The notes under the pieces are model-generated. The model was not told where the DNA came from. It saw only the letters and a list, made by a program, of their open reading frames with translations, and searched no databases. Shown here in pieces: positions 46,790 through 56,331 of a stretch of 64,000 nt of DNA. Positions within the stretch are counted from its first letter, which is position 1. The number at the start of each line of letters is the position of its first letter. The position numbers and the translations under genes are program-made. The DNA is from Opitutia bacterium ISCC 52 (GTDB taxonomy: Bacteria > Verrucomicrobiota > Verrucomicrobiia > Opitutales > UBA2995): the NCBI GenBank assembly GCA_014529675.2, contig CP076040.1, positions 3,181,894 through 3,245,893 on the forward strand, written 5' to 3'.

Positions 46790-47614
46790 ATGGAACCACA
46801 AACCACAACAGATTCACCGAAATCAACCTCTCAGAAGCCTGCGGAAAATCAAACGATCCAGGCCGACTATATTTCACTGAAGAAATACAACTTCTGGTAC
46901 GGTAAGAATAAGGTCCTGCACAACCTGAATTTCGCCATGCCGCAAAATAAGGTCACCGCCTTCATTGGCCCCTCAGGTTGCGGGAAATCGACTCTCCTTC
47001 GTTCATTCAATCGTATGAACGATTTGGTTAAGGAATCGCATCATAAAGGGGATATCACCATCGATGGTCACAGCATTTTTGATCCACTGGTAGAAGTCAT
47101 CTCTCTGAGAAAACGAATAGGCATGGTGTTTCAGCAATCCAACCCGTTTCCGAAATCGATCTACGAGAATGTGGTCTACAGCTTGCGTGTTGCCGGAAAG
47201 AACAAGAAATCTCTCCTGGACGAAGTTGCCGAACGCAGTTTGAGAGCAGCAGCCTTGTGGAGTGAAGTGAAAAATCGACTGGGTGAAAGTGCGCTCAATT
47301 TGTCAGGCGGTCAGATGCAAAGACTCTGTATTGCGCGGGCAATAGCTAATGAACCTGAAGTTATCCTCATGGATGAACCTTGCTCCGCGCTCGATCCCAT
47401 CGCGACGGCAAAAGTAGAGGAACTCATCAACATTCTAAAAGCGAAGTACACGATCGTAATTGTGACGCACAATATGCAACAAGCAGCACGAGTTTCAGAC
47501 AAAACAGCTTTCTTTTTTGAAGGAAAGTTGATTGAATTGGATGATACTAAGGAAATTTTTCTGAATCCAAAGAATGAGCAGACTGAGGCGTATGTCACCG
47601 GTCGCTTTGGATAG
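46790..47614 (+). CDS. pstB: phosphate ABC transporter ATP-binding protein
   Basis: PstB powers phosphate import. The 274-residue product shows Walker [10 protein letters not shown], the Q-loop [15 protein letters not shown] typical of PstB, the signature [14 protein letters not shown] and Walker [14 protein letters not shown], then the switch His in [13 protein letters not shown]. An N-terminal tail of about 25 residues (Thr- and Ser-rich) precedes the domain. ATG 46790 is preferred over a TTG one codon earlier. It is 11 bases after pstA and 16 bases before phoU. Confidence 0.96.
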   Translation: MEPQTTTDSPKSTSQKPAENQTIQADYISLKKYNFWYGKNKVLHNLNFAMPQNKVTAFIGPSGCGKSTLLRSFNRMNDLVKESHHKGDITIDGHSIFDPLVEVISLRKRIGMVFQQSNPFPKSIYENVVYSLRVAGKNKKSLLDEVAERSLRAAALWSEVKNRLGESALNLSGGQMQRLCIARAIANEPEVILMDEPCSALDPIATAKVEELINILKAKYTIVIVTHNMQQAARVSDKTAFFFEGKLIELDDTKEIFLNPKNEQTEAYVTGRFG

Positions 47615-47630
47615 GTGCATCTCCTACTAG

Positions 47631-48308
47631 ATGGAACGTTTTTTTGAGAAGAACCTAGACGATTTGCGGGTCAATTTGAACCGCATGGCGGAGCTTGCTT
47701 ATGCAAACGTAAACACGGCGGTTCAAGCATTGATCGATCGCGACACGGTGTTGGCACAACAGACAATTCAGGCCGACGAAGAAATCGATGAATTGAACAA
47801 GTGGGTTGATCATCACGTCGTCGAACACATCTCCCTCTGCTCACCGGTGGCATCCGATGTGAGAATGCTTTATACAACTATCAAAGGTTCCCGCGATTTG
47901 GAACGTACCGGTGATGAAGCCACAACGATCGCCAAACGCGCTCTTAAAATTATTCGTACTGGTTATTCGGGAGACTTGTTTGAAATCCCCGTCCTATGCA
48001 CCCAAGCCAGCAACTTGATTAACGAAGCCATGGGTTGCTTTCTCAAAGCAGATCTCGAGATCGCCATGGGTTTAAAGGCCAAGGATCGAGAGGTGGACAA
48101 GTTATACAAGCGTATAGACCAACAGATCAGTAAAAAGATCTCAGATGGGACGCTGGATCCCAAAGACGCTCCGGCTTTGATTGACCTCATGTTTATTGCA
48201 AAGTCGCTGGAACACGTGGGAGACCATGCCGTCAATATCACCATGGAAGTCATCTTCTACCTGACAGGAAGGGACGTTCGTCACCTCGAAGAGGTTAAGC
48301 GGGATTAG
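47631..48308 (+). CDS. phoU: phosphate uptake regulator PhoU
   Basis: PhoU links the Pst transporter to the PhoR/PhoB signal system and shuts down uptake when phosphate is ample. The 225-residue all-helical product has two repeats of the three-helix bundle, each with an E/D-x3-D metal-type motif: DEEIDELNKWVDHHVVEHI and KDREVDKLYKRIDQQI. RDLERTGDEA and LEHVGDHAVNI are the conserved helix motifs. It ends in a four-base overlap with the stop of the convergent PiT-like gene. The histidine kinase and response regulator are not in the window. Confidence 0.95.
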   Translation: MERFFEKNLDDLRVNLNRMAELAYANVNTAVQALIDRDTVLAQQTIQADEEIDELNKWVDHHVVEHISLCSPVASDVRMLYTTIKGSRDLERTGDEATTIAKRALKIIRTGYSGDLFEIPVLCTQASNLINEAMGCFLKADLEIAMGLKAKDREVDKLYKRIDQQISKKISDGTLDPKDAPALIDLMFIAKSLEHVGDHAVNITMEVIFYLTGRDVRHLEEVKRD

Positions 48309-49300
48309 AGTGATTTAATAAAGTGGATCAGCGCTACAAGCGCGATACTGGCCACCAAACCAATCGTCACTTTCCCCAGATCCATCACGACCATCTTGTT
48401 GAGCTTTTTGGACAGCTTTTTGCTGTCGAGACGAATGTTCAGCGCATACTCTCGGCCCGCCAGCATTCCAATAAATACCCAGGTAGTACTCATAGGAATA
48501 CTGTTAACTTCTTTAAAGTAGTAGAGAACGATCCCGAAGATAAGGTCAATGATCGTGGCCGAACGAATATCGGATGTGTTTCTTTTAGCACGAACGATGT
48601 GTTGGATTTTTCCACCACGCTGGTAAAAGATGTAGGCCAGTAATCCTAACAGGACCACAAGGGAAACGCCGAGCTCCAAGGCCGAGATTTTTCGTGGCAG
48701 GTAAACATAGATGTTAGCAAAATCCTGAGCCAACCATTGCGACCACAGAAATCCTGTAGAGCACCACTGAGCCAAAGTCCACCACTTCCTGGAATCGGGA
48801 TAATCGTCGAGGCTGTTGTTGAGAAACCGTTTCTCGATTGCTTTGGCGACTATAAAGTAGAAGACCAGCGCCGTAACAAACGCGACTCCATATCCGGAAA
48901 GCGATTTGATCAGCATATCTCCCAAATTACTGGGAGCAAAAAAAGTAAGGATCAGGAAGGTAGTGCTGACAGGTATGCCCAAGCGGGTAATGACCAATAG
49001 CACTACCGGCGGTAAAATATACCACCATTCAAAAGGATCCGCCACAGGATACTTCGGATTATCAAATCCAAAACCATCTTCAGCATCTCCAATCAGACGC
49101 GCGTAAGACACATCCCCATCATTGATTACCCATCCGTAAATCAGGGAGACAGCCATAATTGACCCCGCAAAAATCCACAAAACCCACCACTTCCTTTTAC
49201 TGTTGGAAGTCAGGAATGTGCCCAGAGTCTGGATCACATCATTTGCAACAACGGAATATGCAGCCAGCACAAACCCGAGGTACATTAGAAATGGAGTCAT
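48305..49300 (-). CDS. PiT-family (PHO-4) phosphate transporter-like protein
   Basis: PiT proteins are cation-coupled, low-affinity phosphate carriers. The 331-residue product has about eight hydrophobic segments and both halves of the family signature: ANDVIQTLGTFLTS near the N-terminus (family GANDVANxxGT) and GIPVSTTFLIL and NSIPMSTTWVFIGML (family PxSTTH). It is diverged in the first signature, lacking the Gly before AND, and carries a soluble loop at 60-85. Ending tail-to-tail with phoU, it pairs a low-affinity uptake route with the Pst system. Confidence 0.82.
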   Translation of the reverse strand: MTPFLMYLGFVLAAYSVVANDVIQTLGTFLTSNSKRKWWVLWIFAGSIMAVSLIYGWVINDGDVSYARLIGDAEDGFGFDNPKYPVADPFEWWYILPPVVLLVITRLGIPVSTTFLILTFFAPSNLGDMLIKSLSGYGVAFVTALVFYFIVAKAIEKRFLNNSLDDYPDSRKWWTLAQWCSTGFLWSQWLAQDFANIYVYLPRKISALELGVSLVVLLGLLAYIFYQRGGKIQHIVRAKRNTSDIRSATIIDLIFGIVLYYFKEVNSIPMSTTWVFIGMLAGREYALNIRLDSKKLSKKLNKMVVMDLGKVTIGLVASIALVALIHFIKSL

Positions 49301-49406
49301 AAAAGCTAAGTCATCTGGTCAACTATTAAGATTCCGATAAGTAGCGGCTTTCATTTCCAATGCAACCCTCAAAGCGAAGAAATCGCAAATTTTGGCTGCA
49401 GCAGAA

Positions 49407-50666
49407 CTAGTTCAAAACCACACGTATTCCCCGCCTCAGGTAGGTCGGCACATCCAGGTCGAACCCCTCATGCTCATTACGACCCGTCTCTTCGAAAAAA
49501 CCACGGTGCTCTTCCATGCCTTCGAAAATGAGCTCCTGTTGGATATTTGGAATAAGTTCCAATTGGCCCTTCTTCCGCGCATCCCCCGCTGAAACTGGAT
49601 TCCTGAGAGATCGTGAAGTCGTAACCGGCTTTCTAACGGGCTCTGGCTTTTCCCGCGGAGCAGGCGCCTTGTGAGCCGCTGGTTGAACTCCCCGAAAATT
49701 CCCACCCATGTCGGTGGTTCCCATGACGCAGATTTCGACCGTGTTGGTTTTTCCTTCGTCAATCACTGCGCCAAGAACGGTATTTTCCCGACTGCCAAAC
49801 TTCTCGGTCACAAAATTCATAATCTCATTCACTTGAGACATCGAGAGGTCGGTCCCCCCTACGATATTCACCAGCAGATTATCCGCCCGTTTTGAGAAAT
49901 CTGGAACGTGTAACAAGGGGCAAATGACCAGGTCGTCGAGCGCATCCTGAATAAAGTTGGGGCCCTGCCCGACTCCAAACCCAAACAAGGTCTTCGCACC
50001 TCGAATGCTGAAGACTTCACGCAGGGAAGAAATATCTACATTGATGAGGCCAGACTTCAGCAAGATGGCCCAAATAGACTTCACTCCTCGGGTAATCCAC
50101 TCATCCGCTTTCGAAAAGGCTCCCAGAACTGAATCCTGAGCCGACTCCTCCTGTAAGAGCATATCATTGGGCAACGGAATAACCGCGTCGGCGGTTGCAC
50201 GTAATTCTTTTAAAGCATTTTCAGCAGATTTAAAACGACGCTCTCCTTCGAAGGTGAATGGCATGTTTACGAAAGCGATTACCAATGCACCTCGTTCCTT
50301 GGCTACTTCGGCGATGACTGGAGAAATACCGGCCCCTGTTCCACCACCAAGACTTGCGACGATAAAGATGAGCTCAAAACCATCGACCATACGTGTGATG
50401 ATTTCAAGATCCGAGTCGGCAGCCTTACGGCCCAACTCAGAATCACCGCCTGTGCCAAGTCCCCGAGTCAGGTTTCTTCCAATCAAGTGCGTTTCTCCAA
50501 CCGGGGAATCAGAAAGGGTTTTCAGGTCCGTATTAACACAAGCCAAGCTCAGACCTTCCAGGTTCTCCATATCCATCCGGATACGATCAACCGCATTGTT
50601 ACCAGCACCGCCGGCCCCGATAACTTTTATCCGGATACTGCTTTCAAATAGATTTTGAGAGTCCAT
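49407..50666 (-). CDS. ftsZ: cell division protein FtsZ, divergent
   Basis: FtsZ is the tubulin-like GTPase that forms the division ring. The 419-residue product has GAGGAGNNAVDRI at the N-terminus, the GTP signature GGGTGAG at 107-113 (normally GGGTG followed by T or S, then G), NMPFTFEG and the T7 synergy loop NVDISSL at 209-215. In the E. coli protein the T7 loop is NVDFADV with catalytic Asp209 and Asp212; here the second aspartate is Ser214. The C-terminal tail ends in DVPTYLRRGIR, the ZipA/FtsA-binding type peptide. The length is normal. It overlaps ftsA by one base. Confidence 0.93.
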   Translation of the reverse strand: MDSQNLFESSIRIKVIGAGGAGNNAVDRIRMDMENLEGLSLACVNTDLKTLSDSPVGETHLIGRNLTRGLGTGGDSELGRKAADSDLEIITRMVDGFELIFIVASLGGGTGAGISPVIAEVAKERGALVIAFVNMPFTFEGERRFKSAENALKELRATADAVIPLPNDMLLQEESAQDSVLGAFSKADEWITRGVKSIWAILLKSGLINVDISSLREVFSIRGAKTLFGFGVGQGPNFIQDALDDLVICPLLHVPDFSKRADNLLVNIVGGTDLSMSQVNEIMNFVTEKFGSRENTVLGAVIDEGKTNTVEICVMGTTDMGGNFRGVQPAAHKAPAPREKPEPVRKPVTTSRSLRNPVSAGDARKKGQLELIPNIQQELIFEGMEEHRGFFEETGRNEHEGFDLDVPTYLRRGIRVVLN

Positions 50667-51883
50667 TACGCGCCAAATCCTAAGAGTTGTTTAAAGCCTT
50701 TGATCAATCGCGTACTCCGACTCTTCTCGGAGAAGCGCGAATCATCCTTGTAACTGAATCCAAAGTAAAGGAGGCCGAGCGCCGTGCTGAAATCCGGTCC
50801 TGCAAGATCAGATGCGACCCATGAAGGATTCTCCCCCTGAGTCACAGGAAGGCCGAACACCTTTTCGCCAAGTTTTTCGATATCCTTTAGTTTTGAGGTT
50901 CCACCCGTCAAAACAACCGACGAGATTTCGCGGCTGGAGCAATACTCAGCAACATGCTTGTCAGCTCGGATTAGCTTAAACAGCTCATCCACCCGCGCAT
51001 TAATGATCTGACAGACCCCGCCGCGAGAAATGGAACGGTCGCCGATAGTCAAATCACCTATAAGCATCACCTTGTCATTCTTCGATCTGGGCTCGAGAGT
51101 GGCTTTGCCGTTCTTGACTTTCAGCATCTCGGCCAATTTTGCGTTCGTCCGTAGGCCGATGCTTAAATCGTTGGTAATATGATCCCCCCCGACGGCAATA
51201 ACCCCGGTATGGACCACGTATCCATTTTTAAATAACACGTAATCAGTGCTCCCGCTTCCGATATCGATTACTAATACACCACTTTGGCGTTCCTCATCGG
51301 TCGTAACCATTTTACCCGAAGCAAGACTACTCACAATCAGGTCTTCCACCTGGAGGCCAAATCCGTTGATGATGTGAATGGAATCACTCATTTTCTTCAC
51401 CGAACCGTGAATATTCCAGTAACCCACCCCTAACTTGTGGCCTTCCAAATGCTCGGGATCGTCCACCAATTCGCCATCGAGCAAGAATCCAGCTCGAATG
51501 TGGTGAATAATTGCCCGGTCTTCAGGAAGTTGCTTACTCTTAGCTTCTGTGAGTAATCGCCGAATATCAGCTCGTTGGACTAAATTGTCGGAGGATTTAA
51601 CGGTAACCTCCGCGTCGTTGTAGAAGGTCTCGAGGTGCATTCCGGATTGGGCGAGGTAAACCGCCTCCACCCGCACACCAGCGCTTTCTTCTGCTGCCAT
51701 TATGGCTGCGTGAGTACAGTCACTAGCCGCATTGAAATCGATAATTTCGCCTTTCTTAACACCGCGACTGGAAGAGACTCCCATGCCAACAATATTCAGC
51801 GTTTTTTCGTTAACAATCTCGCCAACAAGGACGACGACTTTACTAGTACCGATCTCGACAGCTCCGATGATTTTGGAGTTCAC
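50666..51883 (-). CDS. ftsA: cell division protein FtsA
   Basis: FtsA is the actin-like protein that ties FtsZ filaments to the membrane. The 405-residue product shows the phosphate 1 region VEIGTSKVVVLVGE, the SHS2 (1C) subdomain region, phosphate 2 LVIDIGSGSTDYVLF, the adenosine motif VVLTGGTSKLKDIE, and a C-terminal amphipathic helix LIKGFKQLLGF. The normal VGE-type GIDIGT opening reads AVEIGT. Length fits. It stands between ftsQ and ftsZ in the usual order; its stop shares one base with the ftsZ start. Confidence 0.94.
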   Translation of the reverse strand: MNSKIIGAVEIGTSKVVVLVGEIVNEKTLNIVGMGVSSSRGVKKGEIIDFNAASDCTHAAIMAAEESAGVRVEAVYLAQSGMHLETFYNDAEVTVKSSDNLVQRADIRRLLTEAKSKQLPEDRAIIHHIRAGFLLDGELVDDPEHLEGHKLGVGYWNIHGSVKKMSDSIHIINGFGLQVEDLIVSSLASGKMVTTDEERQSGVLVIDIGSGSTDYVLFKNGYVVHTGVIAVGGDHITNDLSIGLRTNAKLAEMLKVKNGKATLEPRSKNDKVMLIGDLTIGDRSISRGGVCQIINARVDELFKLIRADKHVAEYCSSREISSVVLTGGTSKLKDIEKLGEKVFGLPVTQGENPSWVASDLAGPDFSTALGLLYFGFSYKDDSRFSEKSRSTRLIKGFKQLLGFGA

Positions 51884-51904
51884 GATAGGAAGGATAAGGT
51901 AGGA

Positions 51905-52834
51905 TTAATAAAAGGAGTTAGGAAAAGAGTTGTTAGCAAACTCCACCGTTGGTTGGTCCAAGAGGGAGAGGTTCACACGAAAAACGGACGATACAGTAGG
52001 CCCCCCTTCACTGTCGAGGATGTATTCAAGTTTTTCCAACTGCTCAGGGAAGTTTTCTGGACTGAATAAAATCTCATTTACGCCGGTAGATCGCACTCGA
52101 ATGTATCCCTCGGTAAAGGTCTCTGCCATGATCAGCTGATCGGCAAATATGACCTCCCATCCACGAGATAAATCTGGGTATTCAGTTCGTGCAACTTGCA
52201 ATAGCTCTGAAAGAAAAGGAACCGAATCGATGGAATGATATCCAATATCACTCTTATGAAGATTTACACCAGCCAGGAAAGGCAACCGACCTACTACACT
52301 GTTCGGAAATTTAATGTTTCTAAAAACAAAGCCTTCATCATCAACCAATAGTATTTCGGAGACTCCATTGGGTTGCTTAGCCTTTATCCGAAAGACAGGA
52401 AATCGTTCGTGCACTTTAACACACAGGGTATTCGGAAATCTCCGCTCTATGGATACGTCTTTGATTTGAGGAAATCGCTCAACGGACTTTTTCAAATCAC
52501 TCATATCCACTTGCATGAGTCCCAAATTTTGCTCCAAACCCATGCGAAATTCGATCCAGGCTTTGGGAAGAACTCCATCTGTCTCGATATCCAGGTTTAT
52601 AAAGGAAGCAGCAGCCGCATGTATGGTCGGTGCCTTGGGAGTGTTCACAATATAGTAACCGAGTAAGGACAATGCCAATACAGCACATCCAGTTCCCAAG
52701 CTGATCGTAGCAAAGTGAAACAGTTTTCGCATACGTACGATTTGAGATTCACGAGTAATCGCCTGTTTACCCGCACGCTGGGGTATTTTTTTCCAGGAGG
52801 TTTTAGGACGAGTTGGTTTTTTCTTTTTAGGCAT
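51905..52834 (-). CDS. ftsQ: cell division protein FtsQ
   Basis: FtsQ is a bitopic division protein that links early and late divisome parts. From ATG 52834 it has 309 residues: a short basic cytoplasmic tail (KKKKPTRPKTSWKK), one membrane helix (about 45-62; ISLGTGCAVLALSLLGYYI), and an extracytoplasmic POTRA-type domain with VSIERRFPNTLCVKVHERFP, followed by the beta domain with GVNEILFSPENFPEQLEKLEYI. An in-frame start seven codons earlier is possible but lacks support. The gene lies between murC/murB and ftsA. Confidence 0.88.
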   Translation of the reverse strand: MPKKKKPTRPKTSWKKIPQRAGKQAITRESQIVRMRKLFHFATISLGTGCAVLALSLLGYYIVNTPKAPTIHAAAASFINLDIETDGVLPKAWIEFRMGLEQNLGLMQVDMSDLKKSVERFPQIKDVSIERRFPNTLCVKVHERFPVFRIKAKQPNGVSEILLVDDEGFVFRNIKFPNSVVGRLPFLAGVNLHKSDIGYHSIDSVPFLSELLQVARTEYPDLSRGWEVIFADQLIMAETFTEGYIRVRSTGVNEILFSPENFPEQLEKLEYILDSEGGPTVSSVFRVNLSLLDQPTVEFANNSFPNSFY

Positions 52835-52861
52835 GAGATGGTAGCAGTTGAGCAAATAATG

Positions 52862-55204
52862 TTACCCCGACGATACAGGTTCCGTGGTACAAGAATCTTC
52901 AGGTAAAGCATCCAGGTAGTTCTTCCAATCGTCTCCAAATAGAATAACCTCAGGCTCAAGTTGATAGCCTGTTGCACGGTATACTTTTTGGCGCAATTGA
53001 TTGATTAAAGAAATGACATCCGAGGCGGTAGCGTTGCCTTTGTTGATTACGAAATTGGCATGAATATCTGACACTTCAGCTGCTCCAACGCCAAAACCTT
53101 TTAATCCCGCTTCATCCACAAGCTTACCCGCAGCTGAACCTTCGGGGTTCTTAAAAGTACAACCTGCACTGGGCTGACGAGGCTGGGATTCTTTTCGAGA
53201 ACTCTGGTAGGTATCCATGGTATGCTGAATGGATTCGAGACTCGAAGCATCTCCCGCTTTGAAAATAACCGCTAATCCGATGGAATCATGAAGCTCTCGA
53301 CAATGCCGGTAACCAAAATGGAGTTGCTCAAACGGAACGGAATACACCTTACCATGGAAATCCATGAGCACGACTTCAGAGATGACATCGGAAATCCATC
53401 CGCCCATCGCTCCTGCATTCATACGCAGTGCACCGCCTACATTGCCAGGTACACCTTCCAGAAATTCAAATCCTGCGCGCTCGTGCTTCCTCATGAAGCC
53501 ACAAAGCTCTTTCAAGCGAACTCCGGCCCGGGCACGAATACGACCATCCTCTAAAACTTCGGTTTGCTGAAAAAATGGCTGCGTCAAACGTATGACTAAT
53601 CCCCTTACTCCAGAATCCGGTACAATTAAGTTGGATCCACGTCCTAATATCGACACAGGCAAGGATGCCTTGGAAGCATACCGCAAAAGTAGTTGTAGAT
53701 CTGTTTCACTCGCTGGTTCGGCGTAGAAATCCGCATTTCCTCCCACTCGCAATGTCGTTTTGTTTGCCAAAGGCTCATCCTGCTTAAAAACGGATTCAGC
53801 AGATAAACCCTCGCGCGCTGCGGTCGCAAAATCAAAGGGTAGCAACGGATTGGCAATTTCCAGTTGGTTTACGTACTTTGCCGCCACATCTTGAATGTTA
53901 CCGGCCCCGAGAAATAAGAGGACTCCTTTTTTAGGTGTGATAATCTCTAGTCGCTCCAATACAGCTGATTCATCCGGACAGAAAAAGGATTCACGGTGAG
54001 GGGCCATCTCAGAACAAGTTTCAAACAAATGAGTCCCGTATCCGCCGAGAATGGGTTCCTCTCCTGCTCCATAGACCTCCATCACGATAAGCTGATGAGC
54101 TTTGGATAACACTTCAGCGAACTCATGTTTAAACTGGAGCGTGCGCGAGTATCGGTGAGGTTGAAAAACCACAATAAGAGGACCTGCACGCCGACTAAGC
54201 GCTTCAAACAATCTGCGAATTTCAGTCGGGTGGTGCCCATAGTCTTCGATGACGCAAAACCCGTCCGTTTCATAGATAACTTCCTGCCGACGCCAAAGCC
54301 CTGGAAACTCTTTGAACATCGATGGAGTAATTTCTGCAAAATCGTTCACCACAGTAAGGGCGGCCAATGCATTATGAGCGTTAAAGAGCTCATCAAAAGG
54401 AACGGGCAGAGAACAATCTGGCAACCGACCTCCAAAGCGTAAGGTATGATTGTCGAAATGAATGATTCGAGCATCCCCACTCTCCCCAAAGGTATGAACA
54501 TCCGCTTTGAGTCCTTCCAAGTGCAACTCCTTGGAGATTTCGCAGGAAGCATTAATGAAAACCTGTTCCTGGGTACGATCAATTAAGCCCTGAAAGGTAT
54601 GCACACACTTCCGTTTTGTCTTATAGAAGTCGGCATGATCCCAATCGACATTTACAATGAGGCTAATGGAGGGTTCGAAAGAATGAATACTTCCGTCACT
54701 CTCATCGACTTCGATAATCAGCCAGGGGCTATCCCCCTCGAAGTGACCGGGCAAAATAGAATCGTCGGAGAACAATCCTCCTAAAATAAAGTTACAGGGG
54801 AAGCCCGCTTGACCTAACGCATAGATCATCAATCCACAAGTCGTCGTTTTCCCATGAGAGCCCGCAACCGCAATGGTTTTAAAACGTTTACTGAGCGTTC
54901 CGAGAAATTCTCCCCTTCGCATGATAGGTGCACCCACCTTACCTGCTGATTTCAAGGCGGGATGAGCGGGACCAATGGCATTGGAGTAAATAATACCGTC
55001 TACCGACTCGAGGTCAGACTTCTTACTAAGTGCAACACCTGCATCGATAAGCATCTGGTGAACCCGCGGATGAAAGTTATCATCCTCTCCCGTGATTTTG
55101 CAGCCAGCCTGTTTTAAGAACATAGCCAGAGGTGCCATTCCCATTCCCCCCACACCCAGCATGTGGAAATGTATTTTGGAAAAATCTGATTCGCGAGTAA
55201 TCAT
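52862..55204 (-). CDS. murC/murB: MurC-MurB fusion: UDP-MurNAc-L-alanine ligase and UDP-MurNAc dehydrogenase
   Basis: Two steps of precursor synthesis are joined here. The ligase part (about 1-465) has HMLGVGGMGMAPLAM, AVAGSHGKTTT (P-loop), EVDESDGS and EDYGHHPTEI, all MurC motifs. The reductase part (about 470-780) has LANKTTLRVGGNADF, ILGRGSNLIVPDSGV, FLEGVPGNVGGALRMNAGA and QPSAGCTFKNP, in which a Cys (about 681) stands at the proton-donor position that is Ser in E. coli. The final Glu is in LEPEVILFG. A MurB/MurC fusion has been studied in Verrucomicrobium spinosum. MurB would act on UDP-GlcNAc-enolpyruvate and feed the product straight to MurC. The gene overlaps murG by four bases. Confidence 0.95.
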   Translation of the reverse strand: MITRESDFSKIHFHMLGVGGMGMAPLAMFLKQAGCKITGEDDNFHPRVHQMLIDAGVALSKKSDLESVDGIIYSNAIGPAHPALKSAGKVGAPIMRRGEFLGTLSKRFKTIAVAGSHGKTTTCGLMIYALGQAGFPCNFILGGLFSDDSILPGHFEGDSPWLIIEVDESDGSIHSFEPSISLIVNVDWDHADFYKTKRKCVHTFQGLIDRTQEQVFINASCEISKELHLEGLKADVHTFGESGDARIIHFDNHTLRFGGRLPDCSLPVPFDELFNAHNALAALTVVNDFAEITPSMFKEFPGLWRRQEVIYETDGFCVIEDYGHHPTEIRRLFEALSRRAGPLIVVFQPHRYSRTLQFKHEFAEVLSKAHQLIVMEVYGAGEEPILGGYGTHLFETCSEMAPHRESFFCPDESAVLERLEIITPKKGVLLFLGAGNIQDVAAKYVNQLEIANPLLPFDFATAAREGLSAESVFKQDEPLANKTTLRVGGNADFYAEPASETDLQLLLRYASKASLPVSILGRGSNLIVPDSGVRGLVIRLTQPFFQQTEVLEDGRIRARAGVRLKELCGFMRKHERAGFEFLEGVPGNVGGALRMNAGAMGGWISDVISEVVLMDFHGKVYSVPFEQLHFGYRHCRELHDSIGLAVIFKAGDASSLESIQHTMDTYQSSRKESQPRQPSAGCTFKNPEGSAAGKLVDEAGLKGFGVGAAEVSDIHANFVINKGNATASDVISLINQLRQKVYRATGYQLEPEVILFGDDWKNYLDALPEDSCTTEPVSSG

Positions 55205-56331
55205 CCTTGCGTGTGCGGAATGGGCAGAGCTTGGCCATTTAAACTATGAGAAATCATCTCTTCCAATGATTCTGCAATACGCTTTGCTTCATCAGGCCGA
55301 TCCAGCGACTTCAACTGCTTTCTCATAGTATCGCTGTTAGAGTCATTCCAGAGGAGTGCGTTCACCTCATCCATCAAGGTAGTCAGCTGAGTTTCCTGCA
55401 CGATTCGAGCCGCATCCTTTTGCACGACAAACTCAGCATTAGCCGTTTGATGATCATCACGCGCAAATGGATAGGGTATCAGAATCGCCGGTACACCACA
55501 GCGGATGATTTCACCGATACTTCCAGCACCGGCTCGTGACACAACCACATCTGCCGCAGACAAGACAGCAGGCATCGAATCAGAAAACGGAACAAACCTT
55601 GAACGCACCGTGCCGTGAGTCGTGGTTTTGATTTCCTGTTCACCAGGAAGTTCACTCCGCATGCCTGTCAAACAATACAGGGACACACCTTTTTGGGCTA
55701 AGTCGTCCATGGACTCCTTGGCCCAGTTATTGAGTGCAGAGGCTCCTTGGCTACCTCCGAATACCACTAAGAGTCTCTCGGCTGGTTGGATATTTAGCGT
55801 TTTCCTCGCATCATCCCGGCTCATCGATACGAATTCTTTTCGCAGAGGTAATCCAGCGAATTGAATTTTACTGGAATCGGTTCCTGGGATCGTCACTTCA
55901 TCCGGAAGAAATACCCGCTTCGCAAATCGACTCAGGAACCGGTTAGACCTTCCCACAATACGATTCGCTTCATGCAGTGCGAATGGAATGCCCTTAACAT
56001 ACCCGGGTAGCGCAATCCCCGCAGTCACGAATCCACCAAAGCCTAAAATCAGGTCCGGCTTGATTCTAGATAACAAGCGCAGCGCAAAGAAAAATGCGGT
56101 CAACTGCACCCAGATAAACTTAAGTAGTTTTACAGGATGCCAGGCAAAGGGAGCACCAGGAGCATCGACGAACTCCAAAGTCGGATAGTTTTGAATCAAT
56201 CGAGCATCGACCTTCTTCCGCGAAACTACCAAAGAGCAATGGTGACCGCGTTCGAGCAGCTCTTCAGCAATAGCGATACCTGGCGTCAGGTGACCCCCTG
56301 TTCCGCCGCAAACTATTAGCACTTTTGCCAT
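55201..56331 (-). CDS. murG: MurG glycosyltransferase (lipid II synthesis)
   Basis: MurG moves GlcNAc from UDP-GlcNAc to lipid I at the inner face of the membrane. The 376-residue product opens with IVCGGTGGHLTPGIAIAEEL (family GGTGGHxxP, donor side), has GFGGFVTAGIALPGY with the second glycine loop, FGGSQGASALNNWA in the C-terminal half and VSRAGAGSIGEIIRCGVPAILIPYPFARDDHQTANA, which binds the nucleotide sugar. It is the normal length. Its ATG overlaps the ftsW stop as TGATG, and its end overlaps the murC/murB start. Confidence 0.95.
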   Translation of the reverse strand: MAKVLIVCGGTGGHLTPGIAIAEELLERGHHCSLVVSRKKVDARLIQNYPTLEFVDAPGAPFAWHPVKLLKFIWVQLTAFFFALRLLSRIKPDLILGFGGFVTAGIALPGYVKGIPFALHEANRIVGRSNRFLSRFAKRVFLPDEVTIPGTDSSKIQFAGLPLRKEFVSMSRDDARKTLNIQPAERLLVVFGGSQGASALNNWAKESMDDLAQKGVSLYCLTGMRSELPGEQEIKTTTHGTVRSRFVPFSDSMPAVLSAADVVVSRAGAGSIGEIIRCGVPAILIPYPFARDDHQTANAEFVVQKDAARIVQETQLTTLMDEVNALLWNDSNSDTMRKQLKSLDRPDEAKRIAESLEEMISHSLNGQALPIPHTQG

